64,000 bases of DNA from Haemophilus haemolyticus (GCF_003351405.1 NZ_CP031240.1:372001-436000); one strand, 5' to 3'; shown: positions 10,579 through 20,283, counted from the stretch's first letter. Notes: generated by a model not told the origin, from the letters alone. Program-made: numbers and translations.

Positions 10579-10594
10579 CTATTATAAAGTCTAA

Positions 10595-10996
10595 TTACCA
10601 TTCAAAATCAACTGCGGCATTATAGGCTGAAGAATTGTGTTCACTCAAGGCAATCCCTACTTTTGCAGCAAATTTCTCATTAAATCGATATCCAGTTCCC
10701 ACTGCAATAGCATGCTTAGGTCCATACCCGCCAACAGCAGCTGTAACATTAAAATGTTTTATATTGTAGGGTTGAAATAAACCAGCTAAGGCAGCTTGCT
10801 GTGCTAAACCTCTATCAACTCTACTTTCTAATGCATTATGTCGTTTTACTAAAGCTTCATGTTTTTGCGGTGGGAAGAGAGGTAGATTAACGTTCTCAAC
10901 ATTACGATTATTGGTAGCATATCCAAACGCATTTCCAGAGAACATTGCCAAAGAAATAAGTGATATTAAAGATAGTTTGATAAGTTGTGATTTCAT
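10595..10996 (-). CDS. Minimal YadA-anchor-domain outer-membrane protein
   Basis: 133 residues from the ATG at 10996 (GGAG upstream; an in-frame ATG four codons earlier overlaps that site). N-terminal signal peptide at about residues 1-25 ([16 protein letters not shown]), a short coiled-coil-like stretch ([23 protein letters not shown]), then the YadA C-terminal anchor: [22 protein letters not shown] through AAVDFEW, ending in the aromatic residue typical of outer-membrane strands. Full trimeric autotransporters have long passengers; here there is only a stub of about 25 residues before the coiled coil. It should form a 12-strand trimeric barrel of three copies. Function unknown. Confidence 0.82.
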   Translation of the reverse strand: MKSQLIKLSLISLISLAMFSGNAFGYATNNRNVENVNLPLFPPQKHEALVKRHNALESRVDRGLAQQAALAGLFQPYNIKHFNVTAAVGGYGPKHAIAVGTGYRFNEKFAAKVGIALSEHNSSAYNAAVDFEW

Positions 10997-11161
10997 AAGA
11001 AACTCCATTTTCTTTATTTTTCGATTACATAACCAAAATTCTCTACAATCTTACACCAGGGAACTCTCAACTACATATTCTAATACTTTTTAAATAAAAA
11101 AACACAAAATACTCATCTTTATGGGCTTTTTATTCCTAATATCTTCTTAGCTTTTGGCAAT

Positions 11162-11195
11162 AAAAAATGGCTAGCAATTATGCTAGCCATTTTGA
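11162..11195. terminator. Terminator after the lysozyme-inhibitor-like lipoprotein gene
   Basis: Inverted repeat AAATGGCTAGCA / TGCTAGCCATTT with a 4-5 base loop, A-run on the left side (T-run on the minus strand). Confidence 0.8.
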
Positions 11196-11199
11196 TGAA

Positions 11200-11643
11200 T
11201 TATAAATTTGCTTTTTTAGTTGCTTTTGCGTTTACATCACAGTTTTTGATGATGATCTTATCGCTAGTTTTGCCTTTTTGAATTAAATTCACTGGCACAA
11301 CAGAATCAAATTTATCTAAAGTTAAACCACTATCTACATTCCAAACATAGTCACCAGAAGTGAAACTTGTAAAATCCTTTTGTGATTTATCACGAGCAAA
11401 ATCTTTTGCAATAATTTTGTTACCTAAACTAACCATTGCCGCAACTGGCTCTTGGTTTTCAAATTGATACACTGCAGTCACAGTTTTTTTGTTGCAAGAA
11501 TAAACTACTGTTTTGTCAGTGATAGTTGACGCAGTTTGAGCAGCCATTTGAGTCGATGCATTTTCCATTATTGGCGCATCTTTTGCACATGCAGATAATA
11601 CAACAGCGGCAGCAAATGCCGGTAAAACTTTAGTGAAGTTCAT
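11200..11643 (-). CDS. Lipoprotein with lysozyme-inhibitor (adhesin complex protein-like) fold
   Basis: 147 residues. A lipobox LSAC puts the acylated cysteine at residue 19 after a short hydrophobic signal. The mature domain runs TVVYSCNKKTVTAVYQFEN ... GNKIIAKDFARD ... DYVWNVDSGLTLDKF ... IIIKNCDV. Two cysteines at either end and the strand pattern resemble neisserial adhesin complex protein and the MliC/PliC inhibitors of host lysozyme. The resemblance is by pattern, so the function is inference. The C-terminus is lysine-rich. It is monocistronic with its own terminator. Confidence 0.68.
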   Translation of the reverse strand: MNFTKVLPAFAAAVVLSACAKDAPIMENASTQMAAQTASTITDKTVVYSCNKKTVTAVYQFENQEPVAAMVSLGNKIIAKDFARDKSQKDFTSFTSGDYVWNVDSGLTLDKFDSVVPVNLIQKGKTSDKIIIKNCDVNAKATKKANL

Positions 11644-11797
11644 TATTAAATCCTCTTAATTAAGCCCCAATCTGAGGCGCTACTTAGATACGTTTAATTA
11701 AATAAAGTTCCCAATGTTAAATCAAAAAATCTATTAACATGAAACTAAATCCTAATTGTCATTTTACGACTTTTTATACTAAAAGTGCGGTAATTTT

Positions 11798-14629
11798 TTA
11801 ATGTTTTTCTAAAATCGGTTTGAGGAATCTGGCAGTATGAGATCCTTCGACTTTAGAAACTTCTTCAGGCGTGCCAGTAGCAATAATTTGTCCGCCACCG
11901 CTTCCCCCTTCAGGGCCAAGATCGACAATCCAGTCTGCCGTTTTAATCACATCAAGATTATGTTCAATGACGACAATAGTATTTCCTTGATCGCGTAATC
12001 GATGCAGTACTTCAAGTAATTGCTTAATGTCAGCAAAATGCAAACCGGTAGTCGGTTCATCTAGAATATACAAGGTTTTACCCGTATCACGTTTTGAAAG
12101 CTCAGTCGCTAGCTTAACGCGCTGCGCTTCACCGCCTGAAAGTGTTGTGGAAGATTGGCCTAATCGAATATAGGATAATCCCACATCCATCAAGGTTTGT
12201 AATTTTCTTGCAATCATTGGAATTGCATCAAAAAACTCGCGAGCCTCTTCCACCGTCATATCTAAAACTTGATGAATCGTTTTGCCTTTGTAACGAATTT
12301 CTAAGGTTTCGCGATTATAGCGTTTACCTTTACATTGGTCGCAAGGGACATAAACATCGGGTAAAAAATGCATTTCAACTTTGAGTACACCATCGCCCTG
12401 ACAGGCTTCACAGCGCCCACCTCGTACGTTAAAGCTAAAACGTCCAGGATTATAACCACGCGCACGCGCCTCTGGCACACCTGCAAAAAGTTCACGAATC
12501 GGAGTAAATAAGCCTGTATAAGTGGCTGGATTTGAACGTGGCGTGCGTCCAATCGGGCTTTGGTTAATATCAATAACTTTATCGAAATATTCTAATCCCT
12601 CGATAGACTGATAAGGTGCGTAATCCGTCTTTTCTGCTCGATTTAATGCATTTTGCGCAAGTGGAAATAAAGTATCATTAATCAGTGTCGATTTTCCTGA
12701 GCCTGATACACCAGTTACGCAAGTAAACAAACCAACGGGAATATCTAAATTCACATTTTTTAAGTTATTACCCGATGCTCCTTTAAGCTTGAGCCATTTT
12801 TTCTTATCAAGTGCGGTGCGTTTTTTAGGAATTTCAATTTTATCTGCTCCTGATAAGAATTTTCCTGTGATGGAATTTGGATTCAGCATAATTTCATCAG
12901 CGTTTCCTTGCGCAATAACTTGTCCGCCATGCACACCGGCACCAGGTCCAATATCAATAATATGGTCAGCCGCACGAATCGCGTCTTCATCGTGTTCCAC
13001 GACAATTACCGTATTACCAAGATTACGCAGATGAATTAACGTGTTAAGTAAGCGTTCATTATCACGTTGGTGCAGGCCAATCGAAGGTTCATCTAATACA
13101 TACATTACACCAACAAGCCCCGCACCAATTTGGCTAGCAAGGCGAATACGTTGTGCTTCACCACCTGAAAGGGTTTCAGCTGAACGAGAAAGAGAAAGAT
13201 AATTCAAACCAACGTTCACTAAGAACTGCAAACGCTCGCGAATTTCTTTAAGAATTTTTTCCGCAATTTGCGCTTTTTGACCAGTTAAAGAAAGTGCGGT
13301 GAAAAATTCGAGCGATTCACCAATACTTTTTTCTGCGATCATCGGTAAATTCGTTTTTCCGATATACACATTCCGCGCTTCTGGTCGTAAACGAGATCCG
13401 CCACAGTCTGCACAAGGTCGATTGCTAATATTTTTCGCTAATTCTTCTCGCACCGACATTGATTCCGTTTCTTTATATCGGCGAGCCATATTATTCAAAA
13501 TACCTTCAAAAGGATGCTTGCGAATAACCACATCGCCACGATCATTCATATATTGGAATTCAATTTCCTCTTTACCTGAGCCATGCATAATGATGTGTTG
13601 AATTTTCTTTGGCAAAGATTCATAAGGGGCTTCAACATCAAAATTATAATGTTTCGCCAATGAGGTGAGCATTTGATAATAATAGAAATTACGACGATCC
13701 CAACCTTTCACCGCACCACCGGCAAGGGAAATAGTTGGATTTTGCACCACACGATCTTCATCAAAATATTGTTGCATCCCCAAACCATCACAAGTAGGAC
13801 AAGCTCCAGCAGGGTTATTAAAGGAAAATAAACGAGGTTCTAATTCTGGCACAGAATAACCACAATGCGGACAAGCAAAATTTGCCGAAAAAACTAATTC
13901 TTCCGCTTTAGGATTATCCATATCTGCCACAATCGCGGTGCCACCTGAAAGCTCTAATGCGGTTTCAAAAGACTCCGCTAAACGCGTTGCTAAATCTGAG
14001 CGCACTTTAAAGCGATCAACCACTACTTCAATAGTATGTTTTTTCTGTAACTCTAATTTGGGCGGATCAGATAAATCACAAATTTCGCCATCAATACGTG
14101 CTCGAATATAACCTTGCGCAGCAATATTTTCTAAAATCTTAACATGTTCACCTTTTCGATTTTTGACAACTGGCGCAAGTAACATCATCTTGCTGTCTTC
14201 TGGCAAACTTAATACCTTGTCCACCATTTGACTAATCGTTTGAGCCGTTAATGGAACATCATGATCTGGACAACGTGGCTCCCCTACTCGGGCAAACAAT
14301 AAACGTAAATAATCGTAAATTTCCGTAATTGTTCCCACCGTAGAACGTGGATTGTGTGAGGTAGATTTTTGTTCAATCGAAATTGCAGGGGAAAGTCCCT
14401 CAATAGAATCCACATCAGGCTTTTCCATTAAAGATAAAAACTGACGTGCATACGCCGAGAGAGATTCAACATAGCGGCGCTGACCTTCCGCATAAAGTGT
14501 ATCAAACGCTAAAGAGGATTTTCCCGAACCTGAAAGTCCAGTGATCACCACAAGTTTATTGCGTAGAATAGTCAGATTAATATTTTTCAGGTTATGGGTT
14601 CGCGCCCCGCGAATATCGATATTTTCCAT
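11798..14629 (-). CDS. uvrA: Excinuclease ABC subunit A
   Basis: DNA damage-recognition ATPase of nucleotide excision repair; 943 residues from the ATG at 14629 (the frame opens four codons earlier at TTG). Two ABC ATPase modules: Walker [13 protein letters not shown] near residue 31 and [12 protein letters not shown] near 640, each with an LSGGEAQR signature. Zinc sites CPHC...CPTC and CEAC...CDQC are present. Divergent from ssb, as in E. coli, with a LexA-type box between, so SOS induction is expected. Confidence 0.97.
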   Translation of the reverse strand: MENIDIRGARTHNLKNINLTILRNKLVVITGLSGSGKSSLAFDTLYAEGQRRYVESLSAYARQFLSLMEKPDVDSIEGLSPAISIEQKSTSHNPRSTVGTITEIYDYLRLLFARVGEPRCPDHDVPLTAQTISQMVDKVLSLPEDSKMMLLAPVVKNRKGEHVKILENIAAQGYIRARIDGEICDLSDPPKLELQKKHTIEVVVDRFKVRSDLATRLAESFETALELSGGTAIVADMDNPKAEELVFSANFACPHCGYSVPELEPRLFSFNNPAGACPTCDGLGMQQYFDEDRVVQNPTISLAGGAVKGWDRRNFYYYQMLTSLAKHYNFDVEAPYESLPKKIQHIIMHGSGKEEIEFQYMNDRGDVVIRKHPFEGILNNMARRYKETESMSVREELAKNISNRPCADCGGSRLRPEARNVYIGKTNLPMIAEKSIGESLEFFTALSLTGQKAQIAEKILKEIRERLQFLVNVGLNYLSLSRSAETLSGGEAQRIRLASQIGAGLVGVMYVLDEPSIGLHQRDNERLLNTLIHLRNLGNTVIVVEHDEDAIRAADHIIDIGPGAGVHGGQVIAQGNADEIMLNPNSITGKFLSGADKIEIPKKRTALDKKKWLKLKGASGNNLKNVNLDIPVGLFTCVTGVSGSGKSTLINDTLFPLAQNALNRAEKTDYAPYQSIEGLEYFDKVIDINQSPIGRTPRSNPATYTGLFTPIRELFAGVPEARARGYNPGRFSFNVRGGRCEACQGDGVLKVEMHFLPDVYVPCDQCKGKRYNRETLEIRYKGKTIHQVLDMTVEEAREFFDAIPMIARKLQTLMDVGLSYIRLGQSSTTLSGGEAQRVKLATELSKRDTGKTLYILDEPTTGLHFADIKQLLEVLHRLRDQGNTIVVIEHNLDVIKTADWIVDLGPEGGSGGGQIIATGTPEEVSKVEGSHTARFLKPILEKH

Positions 14630-14691
14630 AAAATAGCTCAAAAGAATGAAATAAGTTTAAATTCTGCGATCATTATCGCATATTTTAATAT

Positions 14692-14707
14692 CTGTGCAAA
14701 TATCCAG
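14692..14707. promoter_or_regulatory. Putative LexA (SOS) box shared by uvrA and ssb
   Basis: CTG (14692-14694), ten bases, CAG (14705-14707), with an AT-rich centre: the CTG-N10-CAG pattern of gamma-proteobacterial LexA sites. In E. coli the uvrA-ssb gap carries the same control. Confidence 0.65.
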
Positions 14708-14780
14708 TTAAAATATATAGATCTTTTGAAAAATTTCAGGCAAAATAACCGCACTTTTTTAGATAAAAATGAGGTTTTTT

Positions 14781-15287
14781 ATGGCTGGAGTTAACAAAGT
14801 CATTATTGTAGGTCATCTAGGCAATGATCCTGAAATTCGTACCATGCCGAATGGCGATGCCGTAGCAAATATTAGCGTAGCAACCAGTGAAAGCTGGAAC
14901 GACCGTAATACTGGCGAGCGCCGTGAAGTAACGGAATGGCACCGCATTGTATTCTATCGTCGTCAAGCGGAGATTTGTGGTGAATATTTACGTAAAGGCT
15001 CCCAAGTTTATGTGGAAGGTCGTTTACGTACCCGTAAATGGCAAGATCAAAATGGTCAAGATCGTTACACCACAGAAATTCAAGGCGATGTAATGCAAAT
15101 GCTTGGTGCGCGCAATCAAAACGCAGGTGGTTACCCTAGTGATATGGGAGCTGCACCACAACCTTCTTACCAAGCTCGTCAAACTAACAATGGTGGTAAT
15201 TATCAATCATCTCGCCCTGCGCCGCAACAAGCTGCACCACAGGCTGAGCCACCAATGGATGGATTCGATGACGATATTCCGTTCTAA
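14781..15287 (+). CDS. ssb: Single-stranded DNA-binding protein
   Basis: Tetrameric SSB of replication and repair; 168 residues from the ATG at 14781, with GAGG seven bases upstream. OB fold [20 protein letters not shown] through [13 protein letters not shown] at residues 1-113, a Gln/Pro/Asn-rich flexible linker, and the conserved acidic tip [10 protein letters not shown], which binds partner proteins such as RecO and PriA. A terminator follows at 15306-15333. Confidence 0.97.
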   Translation: MAGVNKVIIVGHLGNDPEIRTMPNGDAVANISVATSESWNDRNTGERREVTEWHRIVFYRRQAEICGEYLRKGSQVYVEGRLRTRKWQDQNGQDRYTTEIQGDVMQMLGARNQNAGGYPSDMGAAPQPSYQARQTNNGGNYQSSRPAPQQAAPQAEPPMDGFDDDIPF

Positions 15288-15305
15288 TTCAAACGAACTC
15301 AAAAC

Positions 15306-15333
15306 AAAAAGGAAGCAATTTGCTTCCTTTTTT
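15306..15333. terminator. Bidirectional terminator between ssb and the Kef-type gene
   Basis: Stem GGAAGCA (15311-15317) / TGCTTCC (15321-15327), A-run before and six T residues after. Confidence 0.85.
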
Positions 15334-15356
15334 AGTTGAAATGCATTGAAATCATT

Positions 15357-17207
15357 TTACGAATTATTATTTGACGTTTCTTCAGATTCCTCAATCAATA
15401 TTCCTGCAGTTTCATCATTTAATGCTTGAGCATCGACATGAGGTTTAATGAATGGTTTTGGCGTCCAATATTTTTTTAAGATTTCATTAGAAAAACCATG
15501 CAAAACTTCCTCGTTTAGACGTTCTTGATCTAATGCTCTAACTTCTTTAATAACTTCATCAGCCTCAATCTTATCAATACCAAGTTTCATTAGTGTTGCT
15601 TGGCTAAGGGCAATGGCGGATTCAAAAGTTTCACGTACAATAAAATCTACATCTTGCTTAATTAGGCTCACAGTCGTTTTTCTATCATAAGTGCGGGTTA
15701 AAATCGGCAGGTTTGGATAAGCCCCTTTAAGTTGGCTCACAATCGTTTCAATGCGATCTGTATCATTAATACCAATCACGACACATTTCGCTTTTTCAAT
15801 TCCCGCGGCGTAAAGTACATCCAAACGAATACCATCACCATAATAGACTTTAAAACCAAATTTTGCCGCAGCACGGATATTTTCTATATTACGATCAATC
15901 ACTGAAACGCTGATGCCACGGATTAATAATGTTTGACATACGATCTGGCTAAAACGCCCAAAACCAATTACAAGCACATTATCTTCTAAATCATCAATAG
16001 GTGACAGATCGCTCGTATCTGGTTGATTCGCTGATTTTCTCTCTCCACATTGCGCTAATTTACGCGTAATTTGTGTAATAAATGGAGAAAACAACATGGA
16101 AATAATTACCGCAGCAGTAAAAGTGGCATTTTCATGGTTGCTCATTACGCCTGCTGTCGTTGCGGCAGAGAAAAGTACGAAAGCAAATTCACCACCGTGC
16201 GCCAAGAGTGACATTCTTCCCACTGCTTCCCTATGTTCTAAGCGAGTAATTCGAGCAACGACATACACAGAAAGTCCTTTGCCAATAATATAAAGGAATA
16301 CAATTCCGAGTAGTAATAACCAGTGATTAAACACTAAGCTCAAATCCAATGACATGCCCACGCCCATAAAAAATAGGCCAAGCAATAGGCCTCGAAATGG
16401 CTCGATATCCGCTTCTAATTGATGGCGGAACGAAGACTCTGACAGCATGACTCCCGCTACAAATGCCCCCATTGCCATTGAAAGTCCACCTATTTCCATG
16501 GCTAATGCTGCGCCAAGTACAACTAATAAAGCAGCCGCTGTCATCATCTCGCGAATATGTGCTTTAGAAATTAATCGGAATAACGGATTCATTAGCCATT
16601 TGCCCGCAACAATCAAGCCGATTACCGCACCTAATGCGATGCCGATTGACATCCAATCGGTATGAGTGCTTTCTTCAGAATGAGGCGCAAGAAACGCCAC
16701 TGATGCCAATAATGGCACAATAGCAATATCTTCAAAAATTAAAGTCGAAATAATTCGCTGACCTTTAGATGTACTGGTAATGCAACGTTCTTCCAAAGTT
16801 TGCATCACTATCGCGGTTGAAGAAAGTGTAAATCCCATGCCTGCTATAAACGCCACTTCTTTCGGTAAATCGAGCAAATAAATCCCCGCAAAAGTAAGCA
16901 ATACACCGCAACCCCCAACTTGCAACAAGCCCCGACCAAAAATTGCTTTTTTCATAGACCAAAGCCGTTCAGGGTGCATTTCAAGCCCAATAATGAACAA
17001 GAACATCACGACACCCAATTCAGCCAAATGCACGACTGAAGCCGGTTCTTGAATAACACCGAACACTGAAGGACCAATCATACAACCTGCTACCAAATAC
17101 CCAAGCACACTACCAAGCCCTAGGCGTTTAAATAACGGTACAATAGTCACGCTCGACGCAAGCAAAATTACGGTTTTAATCAGATCTGAATCGGCAAGAT
17201 GGGACAT
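15357..17207 (-). CDS. Kef-type glutathione-regulated K+ efflux/cation-proton antiporter
   Basis: Monovalent cation:proton antiporter-2 protein, 616 residues from the ATG at 17207 (GGAG precedes it). About 12 membrane segments in the first 385 residues with the Kef signatures GLGSVLGYLVAGCMIGP and GLEMHPERLW, then a cytosolic RCK/TrkA-N nucleotide-binding domain starting at about residue 400 (NVLVIGFGRFSQIVCQTLL...IDRN). The length and domain order match E. coli KefB/KefC; which of the two cannot be decided. No ancillary KefF/KefG gene is adjacent. Confidence 0.88.
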   Translation of the reverse strand: MSHLADSDLIKTVILLASSVTIVPLFKRLGLGSVLGYLVAGCMIGPSVFGVIQEPASVVHLAELGVVMFLFIIGLEMHPERLWSMKKAIFGRGLLQVGGCGVLLTFAGIYLLDLPKEVAFIAGMGFTLSSTAIVMQTLEERCITSTSKGQRIISTLIFEDIAIVPLLASVAFLAPHSEESTHTDWMSIGIALGAVIGLIVAGKWLMNPLFRLISKAHIREMMTAAALLVVLGAALAMEIGGLSMAMGAFVAGVMLSESSFRHQLEADIEPFRGLLLGLFFMGVGMSLDLSLVFNHWLLLLGIVFLYIIGKGLSVYVVARITRLEHREAVGRMSLLAHGGEFAFVLFSAATTAGVMSNHENATFTAAVIISMLFSPFITQITRKLAQCGERKSANQPDTSDLSPIDDLEDNVLVIGFGRFSQIVCQTLLIRGISVSVIDRNIENIRAAAKFGFKVYYGDGIRLDVLYAAGIEKAKCVVIGINDTDRIETIVSQLKGAYPNLPILTRTYDRKTTVSLIKQDVDFIVRETFESAIALSQATLMKLGIDKIEADEVIKEVRALDQERLNEEVLHGFSNEILKKYWTPKPFIKPHVDAQALNDETAGILIEESEETSNNNS

Positions 17208-17264
17208 TAATAGCTCCAATGATGAAATGGAATATAATTGTATTCTAACTAGTTTCCTTTAAAT

Positions 17265-17300
17265 AAAAAAGTGAGCATATCTCATATTATGCTCACTTTA
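17265..17300 (-). terminator. Terminator after the Slam gene
   Basis: 12-bp stem AAAGTGAGCATA (17268-17279) / TATGCTCACTTT (17288-17299) followed on the minus strand by TTTTTTA. Confidence 0.85.
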
Positions 17301-17332
17301 GAAATGGATAAACCTAAGTTCAATTAATTAAC

Positions 17333-18802
17333 TCAGAATGTCTTTTCAAACAACATATTCACATTCTTCTGTGTGTAAGAATACATTTCTGGAATATTGC
17401 TATCTTGTTTACGCCAGCTTAATTGGAGTTTTGGTGTAATTCCCCAAATATGCCAATCGCGTTTCCATAGGGATAAATTTATGCCGTAAATTTTATCTTC
17501 TCGACGTTTTCCAAAAGAAAACAAATTGAGATTACCAAGTTTGGCAATATCTTTAAATTCACGTTTCATTATGGATAAGCCGAGACGTGAGGAAATGCCC
17601 CAATTCCATTCTTGTCCCCAACCTAAACGTAAGCTTTTACTGTCTGAACCATATTGACGAACCTTCGTTCTTTCTGCCATAAAATCAGAACCGAGGTAGA
17701 AAAACTGTTTCGGTGTTCTTGCCCACAGTAAGGTTGCGGAAATCAGTTTGTTATTACCGTTTTGTGATGTACTGTCTAAATAACGTTGTTTTGAAAACTC
17801 TCCCGCCGTAAAAAGTTGCCAGTTTGGACTTAACCAACGAGAAAATTCCACCCTTGCCCCATTAGACCAACGGTAACTTTCGCCGCCATACCAACGTTTT
17901 TCATAAAAGGGTTTAATACGGAAATTTTGCTTTGCGGTTTTATGTGCATAGCCAACAAAAGTGCGGTTGGAAATATCATCAAATTTATGATTATCCCAGT
18001 AGCTCTTTCCCCCAAACTCATTGCCCACCGTGAGGTAATTAGAGCTCCATAAATTAAAATCTCTCGAAATATCGAGTGAATACGCCAAACCGTGTGCTGT
18101 TTGTGGCATCATCGATTCCGAACGTGTTAAGGTGCCACCATTATTTAATGCGACCGTTTTGCCCTCACCAACATTATTGACATTGGTATCACGTACATAA
18201 TTAAAGGAAAAATCCACATTCCAGCTATCACGTTCTTTTAAAGCCTCTAAATAAGCATCCATTAAACGCTTAACTTGAGGCGGTAAATCACCCGCGGTTT
18301 GCGCTTTTTCAAATTGGTCTTTAGCAGCACCGTCTTGTTTTTGATTGAATAAAGCGATAGCCAGTTCAATTCGTACAGGGTTTAAATTTGGATTTTTGGC
18401 TAAAATTTCGCGATATTTATCAATAGCTACAGTATAGTTTTCCGTTATCGCAGCCAATTTTCCTTCCGCAAAGCGTTCCATAATCGGGTCACGATTTGGA
18501 AAAGTGCGGTAAATTTCCAGCAATTTTTTTATCATTTCTGGATTGCGTGCGTAAATGGCACGGCTTAATAATTCGTGGGTTAAAGCGGGGTTTTGTTTAA
18601 GTTGCTCAAGGGTAATTTGAATTTGTTCGACTTGCTCTGTGCCTAAGGGCGGTAAATTTTGTTCGCGTTTTTCAAGTTTGGCGACATTAATTTGTGGTTC
18701 AAGTTCGGTTTTAATTGGTGTTTGACGAATATCTAGTGCCGTTGTTTCTGCTAAAGCAAGAGCGGGGAAAAGTGCAGTAAAAAAGAGAGCAATACTTTTC
18801 AT
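17333..18802 (-). CDS. Slam-type surface lipoprotein assembly modifier (DUF560)
   Basis: Outer-membrane protein that helps place or release specific lipoproteins or secreted proteins on the cell surface. 489 residues from the ATG at 18802, chosen because MKSIALFFTALFPALALA is a clean signal peptide; the frame is open 24 codons further. Residues about 60-190 form helical TPR-like repeats (NPALTHELLSRAIYARNPEM, YTVAIDKYREILAKNPNLNP). From about 195 (WNVDFSFNYVRDTNVNNVG) come repeated amphipathic strands to a terminal phenylalanine, the DUF560 beta-barrel. It follows the repeat lipoprotein on the same strand with a hairpin between them. Slam genes usually sit next to their substrate. Confidence 0.85.
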   Translation of the reverse strand: MKSIALFFTALFPALALAETTALDIRQTPIKTELEPQINVAKLEKREQNLPPLGTEQVEQIQITLEQLKQNPALTHELLSRAIYARNPEMIKKLLEIYRTFPNRDPIMERFAEGKLAAITENYTVAIDKYREILAKNPNLNPVRIELAIALFNQKQDGAAKDQFEKAQTAGDLPPQVKRLMDAYLEALKERDSWNVDFSFNYVRDTNVNNVGEGKTVALNNGGTLTRSESMMPQTAHGLAYSLDISRDFNLWSSNYLTVGNEFGGKSYWDNHKFDDISNRTFVGYAHKTAKQNFRIKPFYEKRWYGGESYRWSNGARVEFSRWLSPNWQLFTAGEFSKQRYLDSTSQNGNNKLISATLLWARTPKQFFYLGSDFMAERTKVRQYGSDSKSLRLGWGQEWNWGISSRLGLSIMKREFKDIAKLGNLNLFSFGKRREDKIYGINLSLWKRDWHIWGITPKLQLSWRKQDSNIPEMYSYTQKNVNMLFEKTF

Positions 18803-18846
18803 AAAATGAGTAACTTTAAGTAAATATTTATAAACAAACAATAAGT

Positions 18847-18873
18847 TGAAAAATGGCGGACAAAAATCCGCCA
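18847..18873 (-). terminator. Hairpin/leaky terminator between lipoprotein and Slam genes
   Basis: Stem TGGCGGA / TCCGCCA (18854-18860 and 18867-18873), with ATTTTTCAA following on the minus strand. The T-run is imperfect, so it could reduce, not stop, transcription into the Slam gene. Confidence 0.55.
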
Positions 18874-18891
18874 AATATTGTTTTATAACGA

Positions 18892-20145
18892 TTATTTAGG
18901 TTGAGGTTGTTTGGTTGCATCAAAAAAGGCTTCATAGCCAAAAAGATATTTTATTGCACCATCTTTGCCTGCAACGGTTGGATACATACCAGAATCTGGA
19001 TCAAAAATATAGTTCACACGTCCAACTATGTCGCTACCATCTTTTGAAATAGTAGCAGAATAACTACCTGTAGCCTCATCCCCAAAATCTACATGACCAT
19101 TATTCACTTTATTTTCTGTAATCTCTTTTTCTCCCAACGTAACTCTACCTACGGTTGTACTATCGATAGTTCCCGACATTTTAAATTTATCAGAAGAATT
19201 TTTTTGAACATTAAGTGTAACATCACCGTCTTCACCTGTCGTCGTTCGTGCGTAGCGTTCCTCGTCAGAGTTACTAAGCTTAACTTTTGCAAATACTTTA
19301 CCGTTATAAGTTGCATTAACTAAATCGCTAGATTTACCAGCTACTACAGGTTGAGAAAACAGCGTTTTAAGATCATCGTATGAAGATGCTGCTGGTTTAG
19401 CTGCTGCTTCTGCTTTAGCTGCTTCTGCTTTAGCTGCTTCTGCTTTAGCTGCTTCTTCTGCTTTAGCTGCTTCTGCTTTAGCTGCTTCTGCTTTAGCTGC
19501 TTCTGCTTTAGCTGCTTCTTCTGCTTTAGCTGCTTCTGCTTTAGCTGCTTCTGCTTTAGCTGCTTCTGCTTTAGCTGCTTCTGCTTTAGCTGCTTCTGCT
19601 TTAGCTGCTTCTTCTGCTTTAGCTGCTTCTGCTTTAGCTGCTTCTGCTTTAGCTGCTTCTGCTTTAGCTGCTTCTTCTGCTTTAGCTGCTTCTGCTTTAG
19701 CTGCTTCTGCTTTAGCTGCTTCTGCTTTAGCTGCTTCTGCTTTAGCTGCTTCTGCTTTAGCTGCTTCTGCTTTAGCTGCTTCTTCTGCTTTAGCTGCTTC
19801 TGCTTTAGCTGCTTCTGCTTTAGCTGCTTCTTCTGCTTTAGCTGCTTCTGCTTTAGCTACTTCTGCTTTAGCTGCTTCTTCTGCTTTAGCTGCTTCTGCT
19901 TTAGCTGCTTCTGCTTTAGCTGCTTCTGCTTTAGCTGCTTCTTCTGCTTTAGCTGCTTCTGCTTTAGCTGCTTCTGCTTTAGCTGCTTCTGCTTTAGCTG
20001 CTTCTGCTTTAGCTGCTTCTGCTTTAGCTGCTTCTGGTTGAACTGGTATTGGACGAGCATCTCCAGAATTTGAAGTAGATTTACAAGCAGCCAAACTTAG
20101 TGCAATACACATCGCTAATGCGGTTGTTTTTAACGTTGGTTTCAT
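18892..20145 (-). CDS. Surface lipoprotein with AEAAK stalk and TbpB-like C-terminal domain; probable Slam substrate
   Basis: 417 residues. The lipobox LAAC gives the acylated cysteine at residue 21. After a short linker (KSTSNSGDARPIPVQ) residues 37-250 are about 41 tandem units of AEAAK or AEEAAK, predicted to be one long charged alpha helix. Residues 251-417 form a compact beta-rich domain (LVNATYNGKVFAKVKLSN ... GHVDFGDEATGSYSATIS ... GRVNYIFDPDSG ... LFGYEAFFDATKQ), similar in pattern to the C-terminal barrels of transferrin-binding protein B and other Slam clients. AAGGAAAA precedes the ATG. The pairing with the Slam gene downstream strongly suggests surface display; the ligand is unknown, haem or metal-carrier binding being possible. 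Confidence 0.82.
   Translation of the reverse strand: MKPTLKTTALAMCIALSLAACKSTSNSGDARPIPVQPEAAKAEAAKAEAAKAEAAKAEAAKAEAAKAEEAAKAEAAKAEAAKAEAAKAEEAAKAEVAKAEAAKAEEAAKAEAAKAEAAKAEEAAKAEAAKAEAAKAEAAKAEAAKAEAAKAEAAKAEEAAKAEAAKAEAAKAEAAKAEEAAKAEAAKAEAAKAEAAKAEAAKAEAAKAEEAAKAEAAKAEAAKAEAAKAEEAAKAEAAKAEAAKAEAAAKPAASSYDDLKTLFSQPVVAGKSSDLVNATYNGKVFAKVKLSNSDEERYARTTTGEDGDVTLNVQKNSSDKFKMSGTIDSTTVGRVTLGEKEITENKVNNGHVDFGDEATGSYSATISKDGSDIVGRVNYIFDPDSGMYPTVAGKDGAIKYLFGYEAFFDATKQPQPK
19396..20037 (-). repeat. Tandem 15/18-bp coding repeat array
   Basis: About 642 bp made of a 15-bp unit (plus-strand GCTTCTGCTTTAGCT, coding AEAAK) with interspersed 18-bp variants carrying an extra TTC (coding AEEAAK), about 41 units in all. 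The 18-bp unit recurs after 6, 3, 2, 2, 6, 3, 5 and 3 units, hinting at duplication of larger blocks. One unit reads AEVAK (a single base change near 19859). All units are multiples of three, so slippage changes stalk length without shifting frame. Confidence 0.95.
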
Positions 20146-20248
20146 AACTTTTTCCTTTAAATATAAAGATATAGACTAACGCTTTCATTGAAATCATACT
20201 GACTACATGATGCCTCATTAACAATGAATTCCAATAAAAACGCCCAGC

Positions 20249-20283
20249 ATGATAAACAAAAAAAAACAAAAAATAAATGAAAA
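20249..20283 (-). promoter_or_regulatory. Putative promoter of the stalk lipoprotein with poly-T spacer
   Basis: On the minus strand a -10 hexamer TATCAT (20254-20249) is preceded by a run of nine T (20266-20258) and six T (20273-20268) in the spacer, with a weak TTTATT-type -35 near 20280. The nine-base homopolymer could vary in length and change promoter spacing. Confidence 0.35.

Noticed and set aside
17333..18874. Longer Slam start with 24 extra residues
   Set aside because: The extension would hide a clean signal peptide that begins at the ATG at 18802.
19396..20037. Possible CRISPR array
   Set aside because: Units are contiguous 15/18 bp without spacers and are read through by the lipoprotein frame.
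19857..20060. Open frame on the minus strand reading repeated QLKQK-type units
   Set aside because: It is an alternative frame of the 15-bp tandem array; any repeat of multiple-of-three length without a stop gives such a frame.
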